Shown here: positions 10,624 to 23,219 of the stretch, one piece after another
Position numbering within the stretch: the stretch's first letter is position 1
Layout: every line of letters starts with the position of its first letter
Assembly: GCF_051401765.1 (NCBI RefSeq)
Contig: NW_027480422.1
Location: forward strand, 19,734,001-19,798,000
DNA from: Calliopsis andreniformis
Lineage: Eukaryota > Arthropoda > Insecta > Hymenoptera > Andrenidae
Length of the DNA: 64,000 bases
Direction: 5' to 3'
Program-made: the position numbers and the translations under genes
Notes under the pieces: generated by a model
What the model saw: the letters and a program-made list of their open reading frames with translations, nothing else
Database searches by the model: none
What the model was told of the DNA's origin: nothing

Positions 10624-12860
10624 TGCAATTATTCCTGTTATACGATTGAAAAAGCTGTTGTATTTGTATTGTATTTTATGCTTCTGCCGTAGACTTCTTA
10701 GGCCCTAACTATTCGATCTGGTGGACAACGCGCTAGAGAGAAGCCTAGATTGCCCGGAACGTAGAAATGACCATAACTATCAGACTGGTTGCAATTATTC
10801 GTTTTATACGATGGAAAGACTGTTGTAGATACATCGTATTTTATGCTTCTGGCGTTGACTTCTTAGGCCCTAACTATTCGCTCTGGTGGAACAACGCCCT
10901 AGAGTGATGCCCAGTTCGCCCGTATCGTAGAAATGACGATTACTTGCACACTGGATGCAATTATTCGTTTTATACGATGGGAAAACTGTTGTATTTATTT
11001 TGTATTTTATGCTTCTGGCATTGACTTCTTAGGCCCTAACTATTCGATCTGGTGGAGAAACGCCCTAGGGTGAAGTCTAGGTTGCCCGGAACGTAGAAAT
11101 GACCATAACTAACAGACTGGTTGCAATTATTCGTTTTATACGATGCATAGACTGATGTATTTATATTGTATTTTATAGTTATGGCGTTGTCTTCTAGGGC
11201 CGTAGCTATTCTATGTGATTGAGGAACGCCCCAGAGTGTAGCCTAGGTTGCCCGGAACGTAGAAATGACCATTACTTCCACACTGTTTGCGATTATACGT
11301 ATTATACAGTGGAACAGCTTTTGTATTTATATGGCATTTTATGCTTCTGGCATTGACTTCTAAGGCCCTAACTATTCGATGTGGTGGAGCAACGCCCTAG
11401 AGTGAAGCCTAGGTTGCCCGGAACGTAGAAATGACCAAGGCTTTCACACTGGTTGCAATTATTCCTGCTATACAAGGGAAAAACTGTTGTATTTATATTG
11501 TATTTTATGCTTCTGGCGTTGACTTCTTAGGCCCTAACTATTCGATCTGGTGGAGCATGGCCCTAGAGTGAAGCCTAGGTTGCCCGGAATGTAGAAATGA
11601 CCAGCACTATCACACTGGTAGCAATTATTCTTGTTATACGATGGAAAAACTGTTGGATTTATTTTGTATTTTATGCCTCTGGCGTTGACTCCTAAGGCCG
11701 TAGCTATTCGATGTGGTGGAGCAACGCCCTAGAGTGATGCCTAGGATGCCCACAACGTAGAAATGACCATATTTTTCACACAGTTTGCAATTATTCCTGT
11801 TATACGATTGAAAAAGCTGTTGTATTTGTATTGTATTTTATGCTTCTGCCGTAGACTTCTTAGGCCCTAACTATTCGATCTGGTGGACAACGCGCTAGAG
11901 AGAAGCCTAGATTGCCCGGAACGTAGAAATGACCATAACTATCAGACTGGTTGCAATTATTCGTTTTATACGATGGAAAGACTGTTGTAGATACATCGTA
12001 TTTTATGCTTCTGGCGTTGACTTCTTAGGCCCTAACTATTCGCTCTGGTGGAACAACGCCCTAGAGTGATGCCTAGGTCGCCCGTATCGTAGAAATGACG
12101 ATTACTTGCACACTGGATGCAATTATTCGTTTTATACGATGGGAAAACTGTTGTATTTATTTTGTATTTTATGCTTCTGGCATTGACTTCTTAGGCCCTA
12201 ACTATTCGATCTGGTGGAGAAACGCCCTAGGGTGAAGTCTAGGTTGCCCGGAACGTAGAAATGACCATAACTAACAGACTGGTTGCAATTATTCGTTTTA
12301 TACGATGCATAGACTGTTGTATTTATATTGTATTTTATAGTTATGGCGTTGTCTTCTAGGGCCGTAGCTATTCTATGTGATTGAGGAACGCCCTAGAGTG
12401 AAGCCTAGGTTGCCCGGAACGTAGAAATGACCATTACTTCCACACTGTTTGCGATTATACGTATTATACAGTGGAACAGCTGTTGTATTTATATGGCATT
12501 TTATGCTTCTGGCATTGACTTCTAAGGCCCTAACTATTCGATGTGGTGGAGCAACGCCCTAGAGTGAAGCCTAGGTTGCCCGGAACGTAGAAATGACCAT
12601 AGCTTTCACACTGGTTGCAATTATTCCTGCTATACAAGGGAAAAACTGTTGTATTTATAATGTATTTTATGCTTCTGGCGTTGACTTCTTAGGCCCTAAC
12701 TATTCGATCTGGTGGAGCATGGCCCTAGAGTGAAGCCTAGGTTGCCCGGAATGTAGAAATGACCAGCACTATCACACTGGTAGCAATTATTCTTGTTATA
12801 CGATGGAAAAACTGTTGTATTTATTTTGTATTTTATGCCTCTGGCGTTGACTTCTAAGGC
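10624..12860 (+). repeat. Tandem pair of 7-monomer HOR units (pair 2)
   Basis: Units start at 10624 and 11786 (1162 bp apart) and match 3987/5149 at an offset of 6637 bp. The second unit is mixed: it carries the 'ggacaacgcg' deletion and 'ctagggccg' of the first type but 'ctaggtcgcccg', 'gccctagagtgaag', 'cagctgttg' and 'accatagc' of the second type. It ends by joining to a monomer like that at 6535, skipping two monomers present after 6200. Confidence 0.87.
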
Positions 12861-13370
12861 CGTAGCTATTCGATGTGGTGGAGCAATGCCCTAGAGTGAT
12901 GCCTAGGATGCCCGCAACGTAGAAATGACCATATTTTTCACAGTGTTTGCAATTATTCCTGTTATACGATTGAAAAACTGTTGTATTTATATTGTATTTT
13001 ATGCTTCTGGCGTTGACTTCTAAGGCCGCAGCTATTCGATGTGGTGGAGCAACGCCCTAGAGTGAAGCCTAGGTTGCCCGGAACGTAGAAATGACCATAC
13101 CTTTCACACTGGTTGCAATTATTCCTGTTATACAATGGAAAAACTGTTGTATTTATATTGTATTTTATGCTTCTGGCGTTGACTTCCTGGGCCCTAACTA
13201 TTCGGTCAGGTGGAGCAACGCCCTAGGGTGAAGCCTAGGTTGCCCGGAACGTAGAAATGACCATAACTCTCATACTGGTTGCAATTATTCGTTTTATACG
13301 ATGGAAAAACTGTTGTATTAATTTTGGATTTGGTGCTTCTGGCGTTGACTTCTAAGGCCCTAACTATTCG
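12845..13370 (+). repeat. Block matching 6541-7066
   Basis: About three monomers follow 6541-7066 at an offset of 6304 bp. The preceding block used offset 6637, so exactly two monomers (about 6203-6535 in the left copy, with 'ggtgaagcaacg' and 'gaaacccagg') are missing here. At about 13370 the sequence changes again to the 1255 type ('tggatcaacgccca'). Confidence 0.8.
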
Positions 13371-13742
13371 ATCTGGTGGATCAACGCCCAAGGGTGAAGC
13401 CTAGGTTGCGCGAAATGTAGAAATGACCATAACCTTCACACGGGTTTCAATTGTTCGTTTTATACAATGGAAATACTGTTCTATTTATTTTGTACTTTAT
13501 GCTTCGGGCGTTGACTTCTAAGGCCCCAACTATTCGATCTGGTGCAGCAACGCCCTACAGTTAAGCCTAGGTTCCCCGGAATGTAGAAATGACCATTACC
13601 TTCACACTGTTTGCGATTATTCATTTTATACGACGGAAAAGCTGTTGTATCTATTTTGTATTTTATGCTTCTGGCGCTGATTTCTTAGGTCCTAACTATT
13701 GGATCTGGTGGACCAACGCCCAGGGGTGAAGCCTAGGTTGCG

Positions 13743-16700
13743 CGGAACGTAGAAATGACCATAGCTTTCACACTGGTTTCAATTATTCGATTTATACAAT
13801 GGAAAAACTGTTCTATTTATTTTGTATTTTATGCTTCGGGCGTTGACTTCTATGGCCCTAACTATTCGATCTGGTGGAGCAACGCCCTAGAGTGTAGCCT
13901 AGGTTGCCCGGAATGTAGAAATGACCATCACTTTCATACTGGCTGCAATTATTCTTGTTATACGATGGAAAAACTGTTGTATTTATTTTGTATTTTATGC
14001 CTCTGGCGTTGACCCCTAAGGCCGTAGCTATTCGATGTGGTGGAGCAACGCCCTAGAGTGAAGCCTAGGTTGCCCGGAACGTAGAAATGACCATACCTTT
14101 CACACTGGTTGCAATTATTCCTGTTATACAATGGAAAAACTGTTGTATTTATATTGTATTTTATGCTTCTGGCGTTGACTTCCTGGGCCCTAGCTATTCT
14201 ACGTGGAGGAGCAACGCCCTAGAGTGAAGCCTAGGTTGCCCGGAATGCAGAAATGACCATCACTTTCACACTGGTGGCAATTATTCCTGTTATACGATGG
14301 AAAAACTGTTGGATTTTTAATGTACTTTATGCTTCTGGCGTTGACTTCTAAGGCCCTATGTATTCGGTCTGGTGGAGCAATGCCTCAGTGTTAAGTCTAG
14401 GATGCCCGGAACGTAGAAATGTCCGTTACTTTCACACTGGTTGCAATTACTCATTTTATGCGATGGAAAAACTGTTGTACATATATCGTATTTTATGCTT
14501 CTGGCATTGACTTCTTAGGCCCTAACTATTCGATCTGGTGGATCAACGCCCAGGGGTGAAGCCTAGGTTGCGCGGAACGTAGAAATGACCATAGCTTTCA
14601 CACTGGTTTCAATTATTCGATTTATACAATGGAAAAACTGTTCTATTTATTTTGTATTTTATGCTTCGGGCGTTGACTTCTATGGCCCTAACTATTCGAT
14701 CTGGTGGAGCAATGCCCTAGAGTGTAGCCTAGGTTGCCCGGAATGTAGAAATGACCATCACTTTCATACTGGCTGCAATTATTCTTGTTATACGATGGAA
14801 AAACTGTTGTATTTATTTTGTATTTTATGCCTCTGGCGTTGACTCCTAAGGCCGTAGCTATTCGATGTGGTGGAGCAACGCCCTAGAGTGATGCCTAGGA
14901 TGCCCACAACGTAGAAATGACCATATTTTTCACACAGTTTGCAATTATTCCTGTTATACGATTGAAAAAGCTGTTGTATTTGTATTGTATTTTATGCTTC
15001 TGCCGTAGACTTCTTAGGCTCTAACTATTCGATCTGGTGGACAACGCGCTAGAGAGAAGCCTAGATTGCCCGGAACGTAGAAATGACCATAACTATCAGA
15101 CTGGTTGCAATTATTCGTTTTATACGATGGAAAGACTGTTGTAGATACATCGTATTTTATGCTTCTGGCGTTGACTTCTTAGGCCCTAACTATTCGCTCT
15201 GGTGGAACAACGCCCTAGAGTGATGCCTAGTTCGCCCGTATCGTAGAAATGACGATTACTTGCACACTGGATGCAATTATTCGTTTTATACGATGGGAAA
15301 ACTGTTGTATTTATTTTGTATTTTATGCTTCTGGCATTGACTTCTTAGGCCCTAACTATTCGATCTGGTGGAGAAACGCCCTAGGGTGAAGTCTAGGTTG
15401 CCCGGAACGTAGAAATGACCATAACTAACAGACTGGTTGCAATTATTCGTTTTATACGATGCATAGACTGTTGTATTTATATTGTATTTTATAGTTATGG
15501 CGTTGTCTTCTAGGGCCGTAGCTATTCTATGTGATTGAGGAACGCCCCAGAGTGTAGCCTAGGTTGCCCGGAACGTAGAAATGACCATTACTTCCACACT
15601 GTTTGCGATTATACGTATTATACAGTGGAACAGCTTTTGTATTTATATGGCATTTTATGCTTCTGGCATTGACTTCTAAGGCCCTAACTATTCGATGTGG
15701 TGGAGCAACGCCCTATAGTGAAGCCTAGGTTGCCCGGAACGTAGAAATGACCAAGGCTTTCACACTGGTTGCAATTATTCCTGCTATACAAGGGAAAAAC
15801 TGTTGTATTTATATTGTATTTTATGCTTCTGGCGTTGACTTCTTAGGCCCTAACTATTCGATCTGGTGGAGCATGGCCCTAGAGTGAAGCCTAGGTTGCC
15901 CGGAATGTAGAAATGACCAGCACTATCACACTGGTAGCAATTATTCTTGTTATACGATGGAAAAACTGTTGTATTTATTTTGTATTTTATGCCTCTGGCG
16001 TTGACTCCTAAGGCCGTAGCTATTCGATGTGGTGGAGCAACGCCCTAGAGTGATGCCTAGGATGCCCACAACGTAGAAATGACCATATTTTTCACACAGT
16101 TTGCAATTATTCCTGTTATACGATTGAAAAAGCTGTTGTATTTGTATTGTATTTTATGCTTCTGCCGTAGACTTCTTAGGCCCTAACTATTCGATCTGGT
16201 GGAACAACGCGCTAGAGAGAAGCCTAGATTGCCCGGAACGTAGAAATGACCATAACTATCAGACTGGTTGCAATTATTCGTTTTATACGATGGAAAGACT
16301 GTTGTAGATACATCGTATTTTATGCTTCTGGCGTTGACTTCTTAGGCCCTAACTATTCGCTCTGGTGGAACAACGCCCTAGAGTGATGCCTAGGTCGCCC
16401 GTATCGTAGAAATGACGATTACTTGCACACTGGATGCAATTATTCGTTTTATACGATGGGAAAACTGTTGTATTTATTTTGTATTTTATGCTTCTGGCAT
16501 TGACTTCTTAGGCCCTAACTATTCGATCTGGTGGAGAAACGCCCTAGGGTGAAGTCTAGGTTGCCCGGAACGTAGAAATGACCATAACTAACAGACTGGT
16601 TGCAATTATTCGTTTTATACGATGCATAGACTGTTGTATTTATATTGTATTTTATAGTTATGGCGTTGTCTTCTAGTGCCGTAGCTATTCTATGTGATTG

Positions 16701-18238
16701 AGGAACGCCCTAGAGTGAAGCCTAGGTTGCCCGGAACGTAGAAATGACCATTACTTCCACACTGTTTGCGATTATACGTATTATACAGTGGAACAGCTGT
16801 TGTATTTATATGGCATTTTATGCTTCTGGCATTGACTTCTAAGGCCCTAACTATTCGATGTGGTGGAGCAACGCCCTAGAGTGAAGCCTAGGTTGCCCGG
16901 AACGTAGAAATGACCATAGCTTTCACACTGGTTGCAATTATTCCTGCTATACAAGGGAAAAACTGTTGTATTTATATTGTATTTTATGCTTCAGGCGTTG
17001 ACTTCTTAGGCCCTAACTATTCGATCTGGTGGAGCATGGCCCTAGAGTGAAGCCTAGGTTGCCCGGAATGTAGAAATGACCAGCACTATCACACTGGTAG
17101 CAATTATTCTTGTTATACGACGGAAAAACTGTAGTATTTATTTTGTATTTTATGCCTCTGGCGTTGACTCCTAAGGCCGTAGCTATTCGATGTGGTGAAG
17201 CAACGCCCTAGAGTGAAGCCTAGGTTGCCCGGAACGTAGAAATGACCATGTCTTTCACACTGATTGCAATTATTCCTGTTTTACGATGGAAAAACTGTTG
17301 TACTTATATTATATTTTATGCTTCAGGCGTTGACTTCTAAGGGCGTAGCTATTCGATGTGGTGGAGAAACGCCCTAGAGTGAAACCCAGGTTGCCCGGAA
17401 AGTAGAAATGACCATTACCTCCACACTGTTTGCAATTATTCATTTTATACAATGGAAAAACTGTTGTATTAATATTGTTTTTTATAGTTATGGCGTTGAC
17501 TTCTAAGGCCGTAGCTATTCGATGTGGTGGAGCAATGCCCTAGAGTGATGCCTAGGATGCCCGCAACGTAGAAATGACCATATTTTTCACAGTGTTTGCA
17601 ATTATTCCTGTTATACGATTGAAAAACTGTTGTATTTATATTGTATTTTATGCTTCTGGCGTTGACTTCTAAGGCCGCAGCTATTCGATGTGGTGGAGCA
17701 ACGCCCTAGAGTGAAGCCTAGGTTGCCCGGAACGTAGAAATGACCATACCTTTCACACTGGTTGCAATTATTCCTGTTATACAATGGAAAAACTGTTGTA
17801 TTTATATTGTATTTTATGCTTCTGGCGTTGACTTCCTGGGCCCTAACTATTCGGTCAGGTGGAGCAACGCCCTAGGGTGAAGCCTAGGTTGCCCGGAACG
17901 TAGAAATGACCATAACTCTCATACTGGTTGCAATTATTCGTTTTATACGATGGAAAAACTGTTGTATTAATTTTGGATTTGGTGCTTCTGGCGTTGACTT
18001 CTAAGGCCCTAACTATTCGATGTGGTTGAGCAACGCCCTAGAGTGAAGCCTAGATAGCCCGGAACGTAGAAATGACCATAACTTTCATACTGGTTGCAAT
18101 TATTCGTTTTATACGATGGAAAAACTGTTGTATTTATATTGTATTTTATGCTTCAGCGTTGACTTCTTAGGCCCTAACTATTCGCTCTGGTGGAACAACG
18201 CCCTAGAGTGATGCCTATGTCGCCCGGATCGTAGAAAT
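13743..18238 (+). repeat. 4.5-kb duplicated block, right copy
   Basis: This is the partner of 2790-7285 and contains the 7-monomer pair 14940/16102. Upstream (13370-13755) the sequence follows 1255-1639 instead (offset 12116), so the left edge is a junction between two sources. Downstream it runs into the monomer types of the 18-29 kb region. Confidence 0.88.
14940..17220 (+). repeat. Tandem pair of 7-monomer HOR units (pair 3)
   Basis: Units start at 14940 and 16102 (1162 bp apart), both 10953 bp from their counterparts at 3987 and 5149. The linked variants are the same as in pair 1: first-type variants in the first unit, second-type in the second. The pair lies inside the larger copied block 13743-18238. 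Confidence 0.88.
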
Positions 18239-20968
18239 GACCATTACTTGCACACTGGATGCAATTATCGTTTTATACGATGGAAAAACTGTTGTATTTA
18301 TTTTGTATTTGGTGCTCCTGGCGTTGACTTCTTAGGCCCTAACTATTGGATCTGGTGGACCAACGCCCTAGAGTGAAGCCTAGGTTGCCCGGAATGCAGA
18401 AATGACCATCACTTTCACACTGGTGGCAATTATTCCTGTTACACCATGGACAAACTGTTGGATTTTTAATGTACTTTATGCTTCTGGCGTTGACTTCTAA
18501 GGCCCTATGTATTCGATCTGGTGGAGCAATGTCTCAGTGTTAAGTCTAGGATTCCCGGAACGTAGAAATGGCCGTTACTTTCACACTGGTTGCAATTACT
18601 CATTTTATGCGATGGAAAAACTGTTGTACATATATCGTATTTTATGCTTCTGGCATTGACTTCTTAGGCCCTAACTATTCGATCTGGTGGAGCAACGCCC
18701 TAGGGTGAAGTCTAGGTTGCCCGGAACGTAGAAATGACCATAACTATCAGACTGGTTGCAATTATTCGTTTTATACGATGTATAGACTGTTGTATTTATA
18801 TTGTATTTTATAGTTATGGCGTTGTCTTCTAGGGCCGTAGCTATACGATGTGGTTGAGCAACGCCCTAGAGTGAAGGCTAGGTTGCCCGGAACGTAGAAA
18901 TGACCATAACTTTCACACTGGTTGCCATTATTTCTGTTATACAATGGAAAAACTGTTGTATTTATATTGAATTTTGTGCTTCTGGCGTTGACTTCTTAGA
19001 CCCTAACTATTCGATCTGGTGGAGCAACGCCCTAGAGTGAAGCCTAGGTTGCACGGAACGTAGAAATGACCACTACTTCCTCACTGTTTGCAATTATTCA
19101 TTTTATACAATGGAAAAACTGTTGTATTTATACTGTACTTTATGCTTCCGGCGTTGACTTCTTAGGCCCTTGCTATTGGATCTGGCGGACCAACGCCCTA
19201 GAGTGACGCCTAGGTTGAACGGAACGTAGAAATTACCATAACATTCATACTGGTTGCAATTATTCATTTTATACAATGGAAAGACTGTTGTATTTATATT
19301 GTTTTTTATAGTTATGGCGTTCACTTCTAAGGCCATAGCTATTCGATGTGGTGGAGCAATGCCCTAGAGTGAAGCCTGGGATGCCCGAAACGTAGAAATG
19401 ACCATATCTTTCACACTGTTTGCAATTATTCCTGTTATACGATTCAAAAACTGTTGTATTTATATTGTATTTTATGCTTCTGGCATTGTCTTCTTAGGCC
19501 CTAACTATTCGATCTGGTGGAGCAACGCCCTAGGGTGAAGTCTAGGTTGCCCGGAACGTAGAAATGACCATAACTATCAGACTGGTTGGTATTATTCGTT
19601 TTATACGATGGATAGACTGTTGTACTTATATTGTATTTAATAGTTATGGTGTTGTCTTCTAGGGCCGCAGCTATTCGATGTGGTTGAGCAACGCCCTAGA
19701 GTGAAGCCTGGGTTGCCCGGAACGTAGAAATGACCATTACTTCCACACTGCTTGCAATTATTCATATTATACAGTGGAACAACTGTTGTATTTATATGGC
19801 ATTTTATGCTTCTGGCGTTGACTTCTTATGCCCTAACTATTCGATCTGGTGGAGCATGGCCCTAGAGTGAAGCCTAGGTTGCCCGGAATGTAGATTTGAC
19901 CATGTCTTTCACACTGGTTGCAATTATTCCTGTTATACGATGGTAAAACTGTTGTATTTCTATTGTATTTTATGCTTCTGGCGTTGACTTGTTAGGCCCT
20001 AACTATTCGATCTGGTGGAGCAACGCCCTAGAGAGAAGCCTAGATTGCCCGGAACGTAGAAATGACCATAACTATCAAACTGGTTGCAATTACTCGTTTT
20101 ATACGATGGAAAGACTGTTGTATTTATATTGTATTTTATAGTTATGGCGTTGTCCTCTAGGGCCGTAGCTATTCGATGTGGTTGAGCAATGCCCTAGAGT
20201 GAAGCCTAGGATGCCCGCAACGTAGAAATGACCATATCTTTCACACTGTCTGCAATTATTCCTGTTATACGATTCAAAAACTGTTGTATTTATAGTGTAT
20301 TTTATGCTTCTGGCGTTGACTTCTAAGGCCGGAGCTATTCGATGTGGTGGAGCAACGCCCTAGAGTGAAGCCTAGGTTGCCCGGAACGTAGAAATGACCA
20401 TAACTTTCACACTGGTTGCAATTATTTCTGTTATACAAGGGAAAACTGTTGTATTTATATTGTATTTTATGCTTCTGGCGTTGACTTCTTAGGCCCTAAC
20501 TATTCGATCTGGTGGAGCAACGCACTAGAGTGAAGCCTAGGTGGCACGGAACGTAGAAATGAGCATAACTTTCACACTGGTTTCAATTATTCGTTTTATA
20601 CAATGGAAAAACTGTTCTATTTATTTTGTATTTTATGCTTCGGGCGTTGACTTCTAAGGCCCTAACTATTCGATCTGGTGGTGCAACGCCCTAGAGTGAA
20701 GCCTAGGATGCCCGCAACGTAGAAATGACCATATTTTTCACACTGGCTGCAATTATTCTTGTTATACGATGGAAAAACTGTTGTATTTATTTTGTATTTT
20801 ATGCTTCAGGCGTTGACTTCTTGGGCCCTAACTATTCGCTCTGGTGGAACAACGCCCTAGTGTGAAGCCTAGGTTGCCCGGAACGTAGAAGTGACCATTA
20901 CCTTCACACTGTTTGCGATTATTCATTTTATACGATGGTAAAACTGTTGTACATATATCGTATTTTAT
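18239..20968 (+). repeat. 18-21 kb monomer set, first occurrence
   Basis: This is a new set of monomers with 'gcaattatcgttttatac' (165 bp, one t lost), 'ccatggacaaactgttgg', 'aggattcccggaacg', 'cttagaccctaac', 'gtagatttgacc' and 'gtcctctagg'. It recurs at 23382 onward (offset 5143) and again 3151 bp further. It lacks one monomer that the later copies have: the offset changes from 5143 to 5309 at about 19808/24951. Confidence 0.85.
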
Positions 20969-21245
20969 GCTTCGGGCGTTGACTTCTATGGCCCTAACTA
21001 TTCGATCTGGTGGAGCAATGCCCTAGAGTGTAGCCTAGGTTGCCCGGAATGTAGAAATGACCATCACTTTCATACTGGCTGCAATTATTCTTGTTATACG
21101 ATGGAAAAACTGTTGTATTTATTTTGTATTTTATGCCTCTGGCGTTGACTCCTAAGGCCGTAGCTATTCGATGTGGTGGAGCAACGCCCTAGAGTGATGC
21201 CTAGGATGCCCACAACGTAGAAATGACCATATTTTTCACACAGTT

Positions 21246-22250
21246 TGCAATTATTCCTGTTATACGATTGAAAAAGCTGTTGTATTTGTATTGTATTTTA
21301 TGCTTCTGCCGTAGACTTCTTAGGCCCTAACTATTCGATCTGGTGGACAACGCGCTAGAGAGAAGCCTAGATTGCCCGGAACGTAGAAATGACCATAACT
21401 ATCAGACTGGTTGCAATTATTCGTTTTATACGATGGAAAGACTGTTGTAGATACATCGTATTTTATGCTTCTGGCGTTGACTTCTTAGGCCCTAACTATT
21501 CGCTCTGGTGGAACAACGCCCTAGAGTGATGCCTAGTTCGCCCGTATCGTAGAAATGACGATTACTTGCACACTGGATGCAATTATTCGTTTTATACGAT
21601 GGGAAAACTGTTGTATTTATTTTGTATTTTATGCTTCTGGCATTGACTTCTTAGGCCCTAACTATTCGATCTGGTGGAGAAACGCCCTAGGGTGAAGTCT
21701 AGGTTGCCCGGAACGTAGAAATGACCATAACTAACAGACTGGTTGCAATTATTCGTTTTATACGATGCATAGACTGTTGTATTTATATTGTATTTTATAG
21801 TTATGGCGTTGTCTTCTAGGGCCGTAGCTATTCTATGTGATTGAGGAACGCCCCAGAGTGTAGCCTAGGTTGCCCGGAACGTAGAAATGACCATTACTTC
21901 CACACTGTTTGCGATTATACGTATTATACAGTGGAACAGCTTTTGTATTTATATGGCATTTTATGCTTCTGGCATTGACTTCTAAGGCCCTAACTATTCG
22001 ATGTGGTGGAGCAACGCCCTAGAGTGAAGCCTAGGTTGCCCGGAACGTAGAAATGACCAAGGCTTTCACACTGGTTGCAATTATTCCTGCTATACAAGGG
22101 AAAAACTGTTGTATTTATATTGTATTTTATGCTTCTGGCGTTGACTTCTTAGGCCCTAACTATTCGATCTGGTGGAGCATGGCCCTAGAGTGAAGCCTAG
22201 GTTGCCCGGAATGTAGAAATGACCAGCACTATCACACTGGTAGCAATTAT
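21246..22250 (+). repeat. Solitary 7-monomer HOR unit, first type
   Basis: This unit has all the first-type variants ('ggacaacgcg', 'ctagttcgcccg', 'gccccagagtgtag', 'cagcttttg', 'accaaggc') but no second-type partner follows. About 20969-22250 follows 14663-15944 (offset 6306). Near 22260 it switches to the sequence at about 17118 ('cgacggaaaaactgtagtat'), offset 5143. The switch is a recombination junction that removed the second unit of the pair. Confidence 0.8.
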
Positions 22251-23219
22251 TCTTGTTATACGACGGAAAAACTGTAGTATTTATTTTGTATTTTATGCCT
22301 CTGGCGTTGACTCCTAAGGCCGTAGCTATTCGATGTGGTGAAGCAACGCCCTAGAGTGAAGCCTAGGTTGCCCGGAACGTAGAAATGACCATGTCTTTCA
22401 CACTGGTTGCAATTATTCCTGTTTTACGATGGAAAAACTGTTGTACTTATATTATATTTTATGCTTCAGGCGTTGACTTCTAAGGGCGTAGCTATTCGAT
22501 GTGGTGGAGAAACGCCCTAGAGTGAAACCCAGGTTGCCCGGAAAGTAGAAATGACCATTACCTCCACACTGTTTGCAATTATTCATTTTATACAATGGAA
22601 AAACTGTTGTATTAATATTGTTTTTTATAGTTATGGCGTTGACTTCTAAGGCCGTAGCTATTCGATGTGGTGGAGCAATGCCCTAGAGTGATGCCTAGGA
22701 TGCCCGCAACGTAGAAATGACCATATTTTTCACAGTGTTTGCAATTATTCCTGTTATACGATTGAAAAACTGTTGTATTTATATTGTATTTTATGCTTCT
22801 GGCGTTGACTTCTAAGGCCGCAGCTATTCGATGTGGTGGAGCAACGCCCTAGAGTGAAGCCTAGGTTGCCCGGAACGTAGAAATGACCATACCTTTCACA
22901 CTGGTTGCAATTATTCCTGTTATACAATGGAAAAACTGTTGTATTTATATTGTATTTTATGCTTCTGGCGTTGACTTCCTGGGCCCTAACTATTCGGTCA
23001 GGTGGAGCAACGCCCTAGGGTGAAGCCTAGGTTGCCCGGAACGTAGAAATGACCATAACTCTCATACTGGTTGCAATTATTCGTTTTATACGATGGAAAA
23101 ACTGTTGTATTAATTTTGGATTTGGTGCTTCTGGCGTTGACTTCTAAGGCCCTAACTATTCGATGTGGTTGAGCAACGCCCTAGAGTGAAGCCTAGATAG
23201 CCCGGAACGTAGAAATGAC

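Noticed and set aside
19103..19336. Minus-strand open frames of 61-82 codons (13206, 19103, 24246, 27397, 34560, 39684, 47665, 48495, 56126, 56956)
   Set aside because: They are reverse-strand readings of the same monomers and recur only because of block duplication; the peptides change with monomer variants and show no domain.
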